From the NCBI GenBank assembly GCA_011526105.1, contig WYAZ01000135.1:1-64000 (forward strand): a stretch of 64,000 nt of DNA, in the 5' to 3' direction. The notes beneath the pieces are model-generated. The model made no database searches, was not told where the DNA came from, and saw only the letters and a list, made by a program, of their open reading frames with translations. Origin of the DNA: Deltaproteobacteria bacterium. GTDB taxonomy: Bacteria; Myxococcota; Kuafuiibacteriia; Kuafuiibacteriales; Kuafuiibacteriaceae. Positions 8,786 to 16,831 of the stretch are shown here, in pieces (position 1 is the stretch's first letter; every line of letters starts with the position of its first letter). Both the position numbers and the translations under genes were made by a program.

Positions 8786-9295
8786 ATGCTTCGCGCGCTT
8801 CGTACCGGACTCCTTCTTTGCGCCTCGGCTGGTCTCCTCGCCCTCAGCGGCTGTGGTCTCCTCAGCCAGGAGTTCACGGGGGAGGTGAAGATCGCCTTCA
8901 AGGTCATCAATGAAGAGAACACCTACGCCAGTACCTTTATCTTCGACCCCAACGATAACGAGGACGTTCGCGAGAATCGCGACAGCATCGATCGAGGCCA
9001 GGTCACGGCCATCACGCTCTTGGTGACCTCGATCAACTCCGGCAACGAGGCTCAGTACGGTCGCGGCGAACTCAAGGCCAACGACACCGTGGTCTCGAGC
9101 TTCGACCTCGTGCCCATCGTCGCGAACGAGTCCTATCGCTTGAGCATGACGAGCGCGCAGCGGCAATTCGCCTCTGAACTCGCGTTCGACCGCAACGACC
9201 CCATCGAGTTCGACTTCGTGGGCTCCACCGACCAAGGGCCGATTCACCTGGATGCGCAGGCCATATTTCGGCTCGAGTTCGACGCCAGCTTGTAG
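8786..9295 (+). CDS. Small predicted lipoprotein
   Basis: 169 residues with a signal peptide ending at ALSGC (lipobox). The mature part is acidic and beta-rich (VKIAFKVINEENTYASTFIF; QVTAITLLVTSINSG) with no Cys after the lipidation site. No family was recognised. It sits between the transporter and the sigma factor gene on the same strand. Existence is well supported by the signal peptide and coding frame; the role is unknown. Confidence 0.8.
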   Translation: MLRALRTGLLLCASAGLLALSGCGLLSQEFTGEVKIAFKVINEENTYASTFIFDPNDNEDVRENRDSIDRGQVTAITLLVTSINSGNEAQYGRGELKANDTVVSSFDLVPIVANESYRLSMTSAQRQFASELAFDRNDPIEFDFVGSTDQGPIHLDAQAIFRLEFDASL

Positions 9296-9327
9296 CGCCT
9301 GCCTCAAACCGGGTTTCTTTGCTTGAC

Positions 9328-9348
9328 CTCCGGCTCGGACCGCCGGAG
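9328..9348 (+). promoter_or_regulatory. Hairpin occluding the Shine-Dalgarno of the sigma factor gene
   Basis: CTCCGGC at 9328-9334 pairs perfectly with GCCGGAG at 9342-9348 around a 7-nt loop. The 3' arm contains GGAG (9345-9348), the only good ribosome-binding site for the GTG at 9358 (9-nt spacing). Sequestering the site of an RpoH-like gene is the layout of an RNA thermometer. This is inferred from sequence only. Confidence 0.45.
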
Positions 9349-9357
9349 TTTGCCTAG

Positions 9358-10467
9358 GTGTCGAAGCGACCTCCGGCCCGCAGCCCGGGCAAGCGGGCCG
9401 CCCCCAAGGCCAAGGTGTCGCCCCAGGTCGTCGAGGACGATGCGCAGGAAGACACCGATTCGGGCGTGAGTTCCGTCCCCACCGATGGCTCGGACGCGGA
9501 CGACATCATCGACATCCCCACCGTGGGAAGTGCTCCCGCCTCCTCCTCGGTCTCCATGGCGGTCTCCGCCGCCACCCTGCCGGTGCGGTCTCGCCGGGAT
9601 GGAGCCACCCCGAGCTCTGCGCTCGAGCTCTTTATGGCTCAGGTCGGACGCTTTCCGGTCCTGTCCGCCGAGGAAGAGAAGGCGCTCGCGATTCGTGTAC
9701 ACGAGCAACAGGACCCCGTCGCGGCCAAGCAACTCGTGGTCCACAACCTGCGGCTCGTCGTGAAGATGGCCTACAAGTACCGGCGGGCATGGACCAGCGT
9801 CCTCGATCTCATTCAGGAAGGTAACATCGGCCTGCTCGAGGCCGTGCAGCGCTTCGACCCCTTCCGCGGCGCGCGTTTCTCGACCTACGCCACCTATTGG
9901 ATTCGCGCGTACATCATTCGGTACTTGCTCGAGCACTCGCGTATGGTTCGGATCTCGCGCACCCGGGCCGGTCGAAAGCTGTTCTTCCGCCTCAACAAGG
10001 AGCGAGAGCGATTGCAGGCGCTCGGGATGGAGGCGGGCCCCAAGCTGCTGGCCGAGCGTCTTGGTGTCTCGCAGGCCGACTACGACGAGGTTTCCAAGCA
10101 CATGGACCAGAGTGAGGTCCGGCTGGACGCGCCGCTCAGCCAGCACCTCGACGGAGGGGCCACCGTGCTGGACATGCTCCCGGGTGAAGGTGCCAGCCCG
10201 GAGTCCATGGCCCATCGAGCGGCCTTTTCATCGGATGTCTCCGAAGCGCTCGACGCGTTCGCGCAGACCCTGAAGGACCCGCGCGAGATCGCGGCCTGGA
10301 GCGAGCACCTCATGGCCGACGAGCCGACCTCCCTCGGCGAGCTGGGCGAACGCTTCGGGGTGACCAAGCAGCGGATGGGTCAGATCGTCAACGGCATCCG
10401 CAAGCGACTCAAGGAGCACCTGGTGGAGCAGCTCGGGCCGGACGTGGAGCTGGAGTACCGAGGCTGA
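9358..10467 (+). CDS. rpoH: RpoH-like RNA polymerase sigma-70 family factor
   Basis: 369-residue sigma factor of the sigma-32 type. Region 2 runs at about 128-200 (HNLRLVVKMAYKYRR, DLIQEGNIGLLEAVQRFDP, RFSTYATYWIRAYI). It is followed by GRKLFFRLN at about 204-212, which matches the RpoH box that distinguishes heat-shock sigma factors from RpoD. Region 4.2 is the helix-turn-helix near the C-terminus (GVTKQRMGQIVNGIRKRLK). An 80-residue Ser/Asp-rich N-terminal extension is absent from the 284-residue E. coli protein. The GTG start uses a GGAG held in the hairpin at 9328-9348. FemAB follows with a 1-base TGATG overlap. It could be an RpoH paralogue and not the only one in the genome. Confidence 0.9.
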   Translation: MSKRPPARSPGKRAAPKAKVSPQVVEDDAQEDTDSGVSSVPTDGSDADDIIDIPTVGSAPASSSVSMAVSAATLPVRSRRDGATPSSALELFMAQVGRFPVLSAEEEKALAIRVHEQQDPVAAKQLVVHNLRLVVKMAYKYRRAWTSVLDLIQEGNIGLLEAVQRFDPFRGARFSTYATYWIRAYIIRYLLEHSRMVRISRTRAGRKLFFRLNKERERLQALGMEAGPKLLAERLGVSQADYDEVSKHMDQSEVRLDAPLSQHLDGGATVLDMLPGEGASPESMAHRAAFSSDVSEALDAFAQTLKDPREIAAWSEHLMADEPTSLGELGERFGVTKQRMGQIVNGIRKRLKEHLVEQLGPDVELEYRG

Positions 10468-11510
10468 TGGCGACGTTGCCGGTTCTTCGCACGCTGGATG
10501 ATTCGAGAGATCCGCGCTGGGATACGTATGTTCGCTCGCAGGCGAGCGCCACGTTCTTTCACCTATTGGGTTGGCGTCGGGTCATCGAGCGCGCCTTCCC
10601 CCATCGGCCGCATTACCTCTACGTCGAGCGCGCAGGAGGGGTGGTGGGCGTTTTGCCGCTCTTCGAAGTCGGAGGTGCGCCTTTCACTCGCGCGCTGGTT
10701 TCGGTGCCGGTCGGGGTCGGGGGCGGCGTCCTGGCCGAGGACGAAGAAGTCGCCGGAATGCTCAAGGACGGCGCGCGCATCATCGCCGCTCGGGAAGGCC
10801 TGGCCTATGTCGAGTACAAGTCCGAGCTCGCGCGGTTTCCCGATCTCGCCACCAAGACCAACCTCTACTTCACGTTTCGGCAGGAGATCTTTGGCGACAC
10901 CGAGAAGCAGATGGAGGCCATCCCGCGGAAGACCCGCGCGGTGCTGCGAGCCGCGCTCGGGGCGAAGTTGCAGGCGGAGCTCACCCGCGACGACCTCGAC
11001 CCCTTCCTCGATCTCTACGCGCTCTCGCTGCGAAACCTCGGGACCCCCATGTTTCCGAGAACGCTGTTCTCGGCTCTGCTCGAGGAGTTCGAGCCCGGTG
11101 AGGTGGATCTTCTGTATGCACGTGAGGCCGGCCGGATCATCGGCGCAGTGATGAACTTCTACTTCAAGGACACGATCCTGCCCTTCTTCGCCGGCACGGT
11201 GCCCGAAGCCCGGGACGTCGGGGTCAACAACTTCCTCTACTGGCACCTGCTCGAGACCGGCTACGACCGTGGCTTTCGAACCTTCGACTTCGGACGGAGC
11301 AAAGCGGACACCGGCCCGTTTCATTTCAAGCGCCACTTCGGCATGGAGCCCATTCCGCTCGCGTACCAATACGATCTGGTCGAGGGCTCGGAGCTGCCCA
11401 ACGTGAATCCGACGAATCCCAAATACGCCAAGGCGATCGAGCTCTGGAAGAAGCTCCCGCTCGAGGTCACCAAGCGGGTCGGGCCCTGGGTCCATCGCCG
11501 TCTCCCCTGA
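10467..11510 (+). CDS. FemAB-like GNAT protein (exosortase/PEP-CTERM-associated type)
   Basis: 347-residue protein of the FemAB-related GNAT group usually found in exopolysaccharide and exosortase loci. Recognisable stretches are FFHLLGWRRVIERAFPH near the N-terminus, VPVGVGGGVLAEDE, RKTRAVLRAAL, and the C-terminal acyltransferase core FAGTVPEARDVGVNNFLYWHLLETGYDRG followed by FDFGRSK. Family members are thought to transfer amino acids or acyl groups to envelope or polysaccharide acceptors; the substrate here is unknown. It starts on the last base of the sigma factor stop and is followed after 7 bases by the amidotransferase gene. Confidence 0.87.
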   Translation: MATLPVLRTLDDSRDPRWDTYVRSQASATFFHLLGWRRVIERAFPHRPHYLYVERAGGVVGVLPLFEVGGAPFTRALVSVPVGVGGGVLAEDEEVAGMLKDGARIIAAREGLAYVEYKSELARFPDLATKTNLYFTFRQEIFGDTEKQMEAIPRKTRAVLRAALGAKLQAELTRDDLDPFLDLYALSLRNLGTPMFPRTLFSALLEEFEPGEVDLLYAREAGRIIGAVMNFYFKDTILPFFAGTVPEARDVGVNNFLYWHLLETGYDRGFRTFDFGRSKADTGPFHFKRHFGMEPIPLAYQYDLVEGSELPNVNPTNPKYAKAIELWKKLPLEVTKRVGPWVHRRLP

Positions 11511-11517
11511 GCATCCC

Positions 11518-13485
11518 ATGTGCGGCATCGTCGGCGTCTACTACTTCGACCGTGAAACGGTGCCCGACGAGGACACGTTCCTCGATCAAGTGAACAGCCT
11601 CGTTCACCGAGGTCCCGACGACGGCGGCGCTCTGCTCGGTCCCGGAGTTGCGCTCGGCCATCGCCGGCTCTCCATCATCGATCTGGGGGGAGGGCGCCAG
11701 CCCATGTGGGACGCCGAGGGTCGTCTCGCGGTCGTCTTCAACGGCGAGATCTACAACTACCGCGAGCTCAAGCAGGAACTCGAAGGACACGGTTATCGCT
11801 TCACGAGCGACTCCGACACCGAGACCATCCTCTATGCGTATCGCGAGTGGGGCGAGCGGTGCGTCGATCGCTTCCGGGGGATGTTTGCGTTCGCGGTGTA
11901 CGACCGAAAGACCGGTGATCTCTTCCTCGCGCGTGATCGGCTGGGAAAGAAGCCGCTCTATGTGTACCGGGACGCCGAACGTCTCATCTTCGCCTCCGAG
12001 CCGAAGGCGATTCTCGCCGACCGAAGCGTGCCCCGTGTGCTCGACCCGGAGGCGGTGACGGACTTCTTCGCCTACAACTACGTGCCCGGGCCGCGCACCA
12101 TGTTCCAGCACATGGAGAAGCTGCCCGGCGGCCACTACTTGTTCCGAAACGGCGGGCGCGAGGTGACGCGGGCCTACTGGGACGTGGAGTTTGCCTCGGT
12201 CGATCCCGGGCCCGACCTCGAGCAGCGCGCGCTCGAGCTTCGGGCCGAGCTCGATGAGGCGGTCCGCTTGCGGCTTCGCTCGGACGTGCCCCTCGGCGCC
12301 TTTCTGTCCGGAGGCATCGACTCGAGCCTGATCGTGGCGCTCATGGCCGGGCAGCTCGAGACGCCGGTCAAGACACACACGATCGGCTTCCGCGAGGCCG
12401 CCTATGACGAACGCGCCTACGCTCGCGAGACCGCCGCGCGGTTTGGAACCGAGCACTTCGAGCGCGAGGTCTCGGTCGATGCCACGGATGTGGTGGGTCG
12501 TCTCGCGTGGTTCTACGATGAGCCCTTCGGTGATTCCTCTGCCGTACCCACGTACTACCTGTCGGGTGCGACCCGGGAGCGAGTGACGGTCGCGCTCTCC
12601 GGTGATGGCGGGGATGAGACCTTCGCTGGGTATCGTCGTTATGTGTTCGCGATGCTGGAGGATCGAGTGCGCGGCCGAGTTCCCGAGATTTTGCGTCGCG
12701 GTATCGTCGGCCCTTTGGCTCGGGCCTATCCCAAGGCAGACTACCTGCCGCAGTTCTTGAGGGCCAAGGCGACGCTCACCAACCTCTCGGTGAGCCACGA
12801 GCGCGCCTACTTCTTGTCGCTCACGCAGAAGAGCTACCCTCGATTTCTCGCGCCCGACTTCCTTCGAGGTCAGCGAGGTTATGACCCCTACGTCCACTTC
12901 GAGCGCCACCTCGGTCGAGCCGGGACCGACGACCCGCTCGCTCGGCTGCAGTACGTCGACTTCAAGATGTATCTCGCGGACGACATCCTGGTGAAGGTCG
13001 ATAGAGCCTCCATGGCGCACGCGCTCGAGGTTCGCGTGCCCATCTTGGACCACCGGGTGATCGAGCTCGCCGCCCGCATGCCTTCGAGCATGAAGCTCGC
13101 GGGCCGAGAGACGAAGCTCGTGCTGAAGAAGGTCGCGGCAAAGCTGCTCCCAGCATCCACGTTTCAGCGCAAGAAGATGGGCTTCTCAATCCCGCTGCCC
13201 GAGTGGTTTCGCTCCGGGCTCAAGGCTCGGGCGGAGGAGATCTACTTCGCGGAGTCCGGAGGGCGAAGCGGGGTGCTCGACGGACCAGGCCTGCGGCGGA
13301 TCTGGAAGGAGCACCAGCTCGGTTTCGCCAACCACGCCACCGCGCTCTGGTCGATCCTCATGTTCGAGGGCTGGGCCCGGCAGTTCCTCACGCGTGCGCC
13401 GCCGGTTCGTCTGACAAAGGTAGCCGGTGTAGAGGTAGCTCCCACCCGCGTCGAGCGGGTCTCCGCTCGCTCTCGGGCGGTATAG
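11518..13485 (+). CDS. asnB: Asparagine synthase-type amidotransferase (exosortase-associated class)
   Basis: 655-residue glutamine-hydrolysing amidotransferase. The N-terminal class II glutaminase begins with the catalytic Cys2 (MCGIVGVYYF) and has RGPDDGG, NGEIYNYRELK and FASEPKAIL. The C-terminal synthetase domain carries the ATP-pyrophosphatase loop FLSGGIDSS near residues 261-269, SGDGGDETFAGYRRY, and VRVPILDHRVIELA. The overall pattern, including AYNYVPGPRTMFQHMEKLPGGHYL, is that of the amidotransferases found beside exosortase A rather than of standard asparagine synthetase B. Whether it makes free Asn or amidates a polysaccharide sugar cannot be told. No other polysaccharide genes are in the window. 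Confidence 0.9.
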   Translation: MCGIVGVYYFDRETVPDEDTFLDQVNSLVHRGPDDGGALLGPGVALGHRRLSIIDLGGGRQPMWDAEGRLAVVFNGEIYNYRELKQELEGHGYRFTSDSDTETILYAYREWGERCVDRFRGMFAFAVYDRKTGDLFLARDRLGKKPLYVYRDAERLIFASEPKAILADRSVPRVLDPEAVTDFFAYNYVPGPRTMFQHMEKLPGGHYLFRNGGREVTRAYWDVEFASVDPGPDLEQRALELRAELDEAVRLRLRSDVPLGAFLSGGIDSSLIVALMAGQLETPVKTHTIGFREAAYDERAYARETAARFGTEHFEREVSVDATDVVGRLAWFYDEPFGDSSAVPTYYLSGATRERVTVALSGDGGDETFAGYRRYVFAMLEDRVRGRVPEILRRGIVGPLARAYPKADYLPQFLRAKATLTNLSVSHERAYFLSLTQKSYPRFLAPDFLRGQRGYDPYVHFERHLGRAGTDDPLARLQYVDFKMYLADDILVKVDRASMAHALEVRVPILDHRVIELAARMPSSMKLAGRETKLVLKKVAAKLLPASTFQRKKMGFSIPLPEWFRSGLKARAEEIYFAESGGRSGVLDGPGLRRIWKEHQLGFANHATALWSILMFEGWARQFLTRAPPVRLTKVAGVEVAPTRVERVSARSRAV

Positions 13486-13573
13486 AGCCCGGGAGGGCCA
13501 CTTCTGCGCACTTCTTGGGAACCGTGTTACTACTCTAGGGAGCCTTGTTCCTCACGATAGGGGCATTCCATCC

Positions 13574-16500
13574 ATGACGGGAGATCGTCGACAGGCGAAC
13601 ACGGGGCCATCCGTCCCCGACGCGGCCACAGACCCTGCCCTCCGAGGTGGGCATGCCTCGAGCGGCTTCGAGGATCCGGCCTCGCCGTACGTCCAGCAGT
13701 GGTTGACCTCGGTCCAGAAGGCCTTGAAGGGCCTTCGCGTCTACGCCGAGAACAACGAGATGTTTCGACGCTTCATCGGCACCGCGACCGAGGACATGGT
13801 CCGTATGCACTCCCTCGAGGCCGAGATCGTGCTGACGATTCGCGAAGACCGTCTGTATCACGGTCGCGACGAGGTGCATTCGAACCCGGACCGCGAGGAG
13901 GGCATCCCGTACGTCCTCTATCGAAACGGTTTTCGGCGCCTGACCTTCGTTCAAGGCTTCGACTCAGCTGAGCTCATCGACTTCCTGAAGGCTCTGACCA
14001 CGGACTTTGGCAGTGTCGACCACGCGGGAGAGGACCTGTGTACGGTGCTGTGGCGGCTGCAGCTACCTCACCTTCGCTACTTCACCCTCGACACCCTGGC
14101 CTTCACCAAGGTGGGCGGCTCGGTTCAGGAGCAGCAGCGGGAGGCGGAGGAGGTCAACCGCCTCCAGGGCGAGATCGACGACCTCGTCGCCCAGATCTAC
14201 ACCGCGCACAACGCCGACGTCACCGACGACGAGCTCGTTGCCGGCGTCTCCATCAATCGAGAGGACCTCGAGGCCCTCGAGCAGATCCAGCTCGAGACCG
14301 AGGAAGACCTCGCCATCCTCGATCACGTGACCGAGCGTGCGATCGCACACGTCTCCGAAGGTGCGCGTGCCGAGCTCATTCGTTCTGTGGCCGAGGAGAC
14401 CAACGACGACCTCGTCACGCGCCTCATCGACATCTTGGTGAGTGTGCTCTACCGAGAGGACTCCGCCCAAGAGTCAGCGCCCACCATCGAGCTCCTGCAG
14501 CAGCTCTTCGAGTCCTTGCTGATGGGCTTCCGCTTCAAACACGCGCATCGCCTGGTGAGCAAGGTGAGGGAGGCGGCCGAAGCCTCTGAAGACCTCAAGA
14601 CACTGCACATCAGTCGACTTCTGCTTCGTGTGTTCGCCTCGAAGCCGCGTGTGGATCAGGTCGTGGGAGCTTTCAACGAAGCGAGCCAAGGCACGAACCC
14701 GACCGAGATCGCAGACTTCCTCCGCGCTCTTGGCCCCGCCGCCTCGAACCATATCGTCGGTTCGCTCGACAACGTCACCGCCCCGGCGCACCGACGCCTG
14801 CTCTGCGATCTCATCGCGGAGGGCGCTGTTCCACCGGCGCCGGTCTTGCACGAGGCCATGAAGAAGGCGAAGTGGTTCGTCACGGTCGATCTGCTCGGTC
14901 TGCTCCCGCAACACGATTGGAAGCAGCAGGCTATGGTTCTTTCAGACACCGTTCGGCATGAACATCCCAAGGTGCGAGCACGCAGCATTCAACTTCTTCG
15001 GAACTTCCCGCGCGGAACGGCGGACGACTTGCTCGCCGACGCCTGCCTCGACCCGGAGCCGGACGTTCGCTTGATGGCCTATCGGCTCGGGGCGGGTCGA
15101 GGCTCGGAGAAGGTCCGAGAGGCGGTGGGGCAGATCCTAAGGTCCGAGGATTTCTGGGATCTCGATCCCCGGGAGCTGAAGACCATGATGGCGGCCTACG
15201 CCGCTCTCGCGAGCAGCGCCGCGGTGCCGGTGCTCGAGCAGATCTTGAACCCCGGGTTCTTTGCTCGGTCCAGGATGACGGACGGGCAGGTGGCCGCGGC
15301 TGCGGCCTTGGCGATGATCTCGAGCCCAGAGGCGATCGAGGCGCTGAACCGGGGCGCCCGAACTCTGAACACGAAGGTCCGCGACGCTTGTCGACGCGCG
15401 CTCGATCGCGAAGAGGGCGACTCGAAGGAGCGGATGCCAGCGAAGGTGGCTCTGCCCAATGAGCCCGACCCTTTCCTCGGTCTCGACAAGGTCGCGATAC
15501 CTTCAGCCGCACCCGAGGCGCCCTCCCTCGCGAGCACCATCAACGCGCGCCCGAAGCTCTCCGGCATGGCGGAGGTTCGCACTCCGTACCGCGAGACGGA
15601 CGCGGTGCCGAGCAAGCTCGATGGCTTGCACGTGGAGGCGCATCGCGTCTCCGAGCCAGCGATCGAGGTGCCCAAGATTCGGCCGACCATCAAACGTCGA
15701 GTCTCGAGTGTTGTTCCCAGCGCGGCCGGCTTGGGAAAAGCGGGCCTTCCGGCGGCGCCGCCTCCGGGCACTCGGCCGGCGCCTTCCACGGCGCCCCAAG
15801 TTCCGCCACCGCCCACGCCGCCGGGTGGCTGGCCAGGATCCGAAACGCCGACCTTCGTTGGGGCGCCCCCCGGCTACGGGCCCCCGCCTAGCTATGGACC
15901 GCCGCCGGCTCACACGCCGCCGCCCGGTCATGGGCTGCCCCCCGGCTGGCCCGCAGAGCCCGCGACTCGAGTGGGCCCCCCGCCCGGCTACCCCCAACCG
16001 CCCGCTGGCTATACGCCGCCGCCGAGCTACTCGATGCCGCCCGGGCAACCGCCGCCGCAGAGCTACACGATGCCGCCGGGCTACGGTCCGCCCCCCGGCT
16101 ACTCGGGGCCACCGCCGGTCCACACGCCTCCGCAAGGCTACCCGGTCCCGCCGGGTTATGGTCCGCCTCCTCCGGCGTACACTCCGCCGCACGGTCATCC
16201 AGCCCCTGGCGGTTATGGGGGCCCGCCCCCCGGCTACGGCCCGCCTCCGCCGCAAGGTTACGCGCCACCGCCGCAAGGTTACGGGCCACCGCCGCAAGGT
16301 TACGGGCCACCGCCGCATGGCTACACGCCACCGCCGCACGGCTACACGCCGCCGCCGCACGGCTACACGCCGCCGCCGGGGTACTCGGCGCCGGGTCCGT
16401 CACAGACCTCGCCCGGTGCGTACCCGCCTCGAGGCCCCTGGTCGGGCCCGGATGCTCAGAGCTACCTGCCACCTCTCGCTCCTCCCCGGGCGGACGCCGG

Positions 16501-16822
16501 GCGGGGCCCCTCCGGGGATCCGTTCACGAGCCAGAGCTCTCAGGGCCAGACGCCGTGGTCTCGCCACATCCCGGGTGGCTCGACGCCCGCCCCGCAGAGC
16601 GTGAGTCAAGGTTATGGTCAGCTTCCGCCGGGGTCTCCGTTGCCCCCGCTGCCCGATCTCGGGCCGAGCTGGGCTGATGCCGTTGGCTCGGTGCCCGACT
16701 TTTCTCTCGCGGTCGACCTCACCATCGACGATGAATCGACCGAACAGGAGTATCCTCCCCCCGGTTGGCTTCCGCCCGTGTGGCCCGGTTCGTCCGGTCC
16801 CAAGGGCGGCGAAGAGAAGTAG
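13574..16822 (+). CDS. HEAT-repeat protein with long Pro/Gly/Tyr repeat tail
   Basis: 1082-residue cytoplasmic protein (no signal peptide). Residues about 30-170 form an N-terminal module (VYAENNEMFRRFIG, REDRLYHGRDEV, GFRRLTFVQGFDSAELIDFLKAL) with the same layout as the N-terminus of the next gene. Residues 170-330 are acidic and helical. Residues about 330-620 look like HEAT repeats (VSDTVRHEHPKVRARSIQLLRN-like helices, AAALAMISSPEAIEALNRGA). From about 720 to 1000 the chain is low-complexity PPPGYGPPP, including six consecutive heptads of the type (Q/H)GY(A/G/T)PPP. The last 40 residues are acidic and Pro-rich. The HEAT and PGY parts suggest a scaffold with a condensation-prone tail. AGGGG lies 11 bases before the ATG. 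Confidence 0.87.
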   Translation: MTGDRRQANTGPSVPDAATDPALRGGHASSGFEDPASPYVQQWLTSVQKALKGLRVYAENNEMFRRFIGTATEDMVRMHSLEAEIVLTIREDRLYHGRDEVHSNPDREEGIPYVLYRNGFRRLTFVQGFDSAELIDFLKALTTDFGSVDHAGEDLCTVLWRLQLPHLRYFTLDTLAFTKVGGSVQEQQREAEEVNRLQGEIDDLVAQIYTAHNADVTDDELVAGVSINREDLEALEQIQLETEEDLAILDHVTERAIAHVSEGARAELIRSVAEETNDDLVTRLIDILVSVLYREDSAQESAPTIELLQQLFESLLMGFRFKHAHRLVSKVREAAEASEDLKTLHISRLLLRVFASKPRVDQVVGAFNEASQGTNPTEIADFLRALGPAASNHIVGSLDNVTAPAHRRLLCDLIAEGAVPPAPVLHEAMKKAKWFVTVDLLGLLPQHDWKQQAMVLSDTVRHEHPKVRARSIQLLRNFPRGTADDLLADACLDPEPDVRLMAYRLGAGRGSEKVREAVGQILRSEDFWDLDPRELKTMMAAYAALASSAAVPVLEQILNPGFFARSRMTDGQVAAAAALAMISSPEAIEALNRGARTLNTKVRDACRRALDREEGDSKERMPAKVALPNEPDPFLGLDKVAIPSAAPEAPSLASTINARPKLSGMAEVRTPYRETDAVPSKLDGLHVEAHRVSEPAIEVPKIRPTIKRRVSSVVPSAAGLGKAGLPAAPPPGTRPAPSTAPQVPPPPTPPGGWPGSETPTFVGAPPGYGPPPSYGPPPAHTPPPGHGLPPGWPAEPATRVGPPPGYPQPPAGYTPPPSYSMPPGQPPPQSYTMPPGYGPPPGYSGPPPVHTPPQGYPVPPGYGPPPPAYTPPHGHPAPGGYGGPPPGYGPPPPQGYAPPPQGYGPPPQGYGPPPHGYTPPPHGYTPPPHGYTPPPGYSAPGPSQTSPGAYPPRGPWSGPDAQSYLPPLAPPRADAGRGPSGDPFTSQSSQGQTPWSRHIPGGSTPAPQSVSQGYGQLPPGSPLPPLPDLGPSWADAVGSVPDFSLAVDLTIDDESTEQEYPPPGWLPPVWPGSSGPKGGEEK
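16248..16380 (+). repeat. 21-bp tandem repeats encoding a PGY heptad
   Basis: Six head-to-tail 21-bp units encode QGYAPPP, QGYGPPP twice, then HGYTPPP three times. The units are nearly identical within each subtype, pointing to recent slippage or duplication. They are the regular core of a longer, less regular PPPGY region spanning about 15840-16400. Confidence 0.85.
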
Positions 16823-16831
16823 AACGCGAAG

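Noticed and set aside
15459-16604. Arg/Pro-rich frame within the PGY gene
   Set aside because: Frame shadow of the PPPGY repeats; the alternative gives a coherent HEAT and PGY protein.
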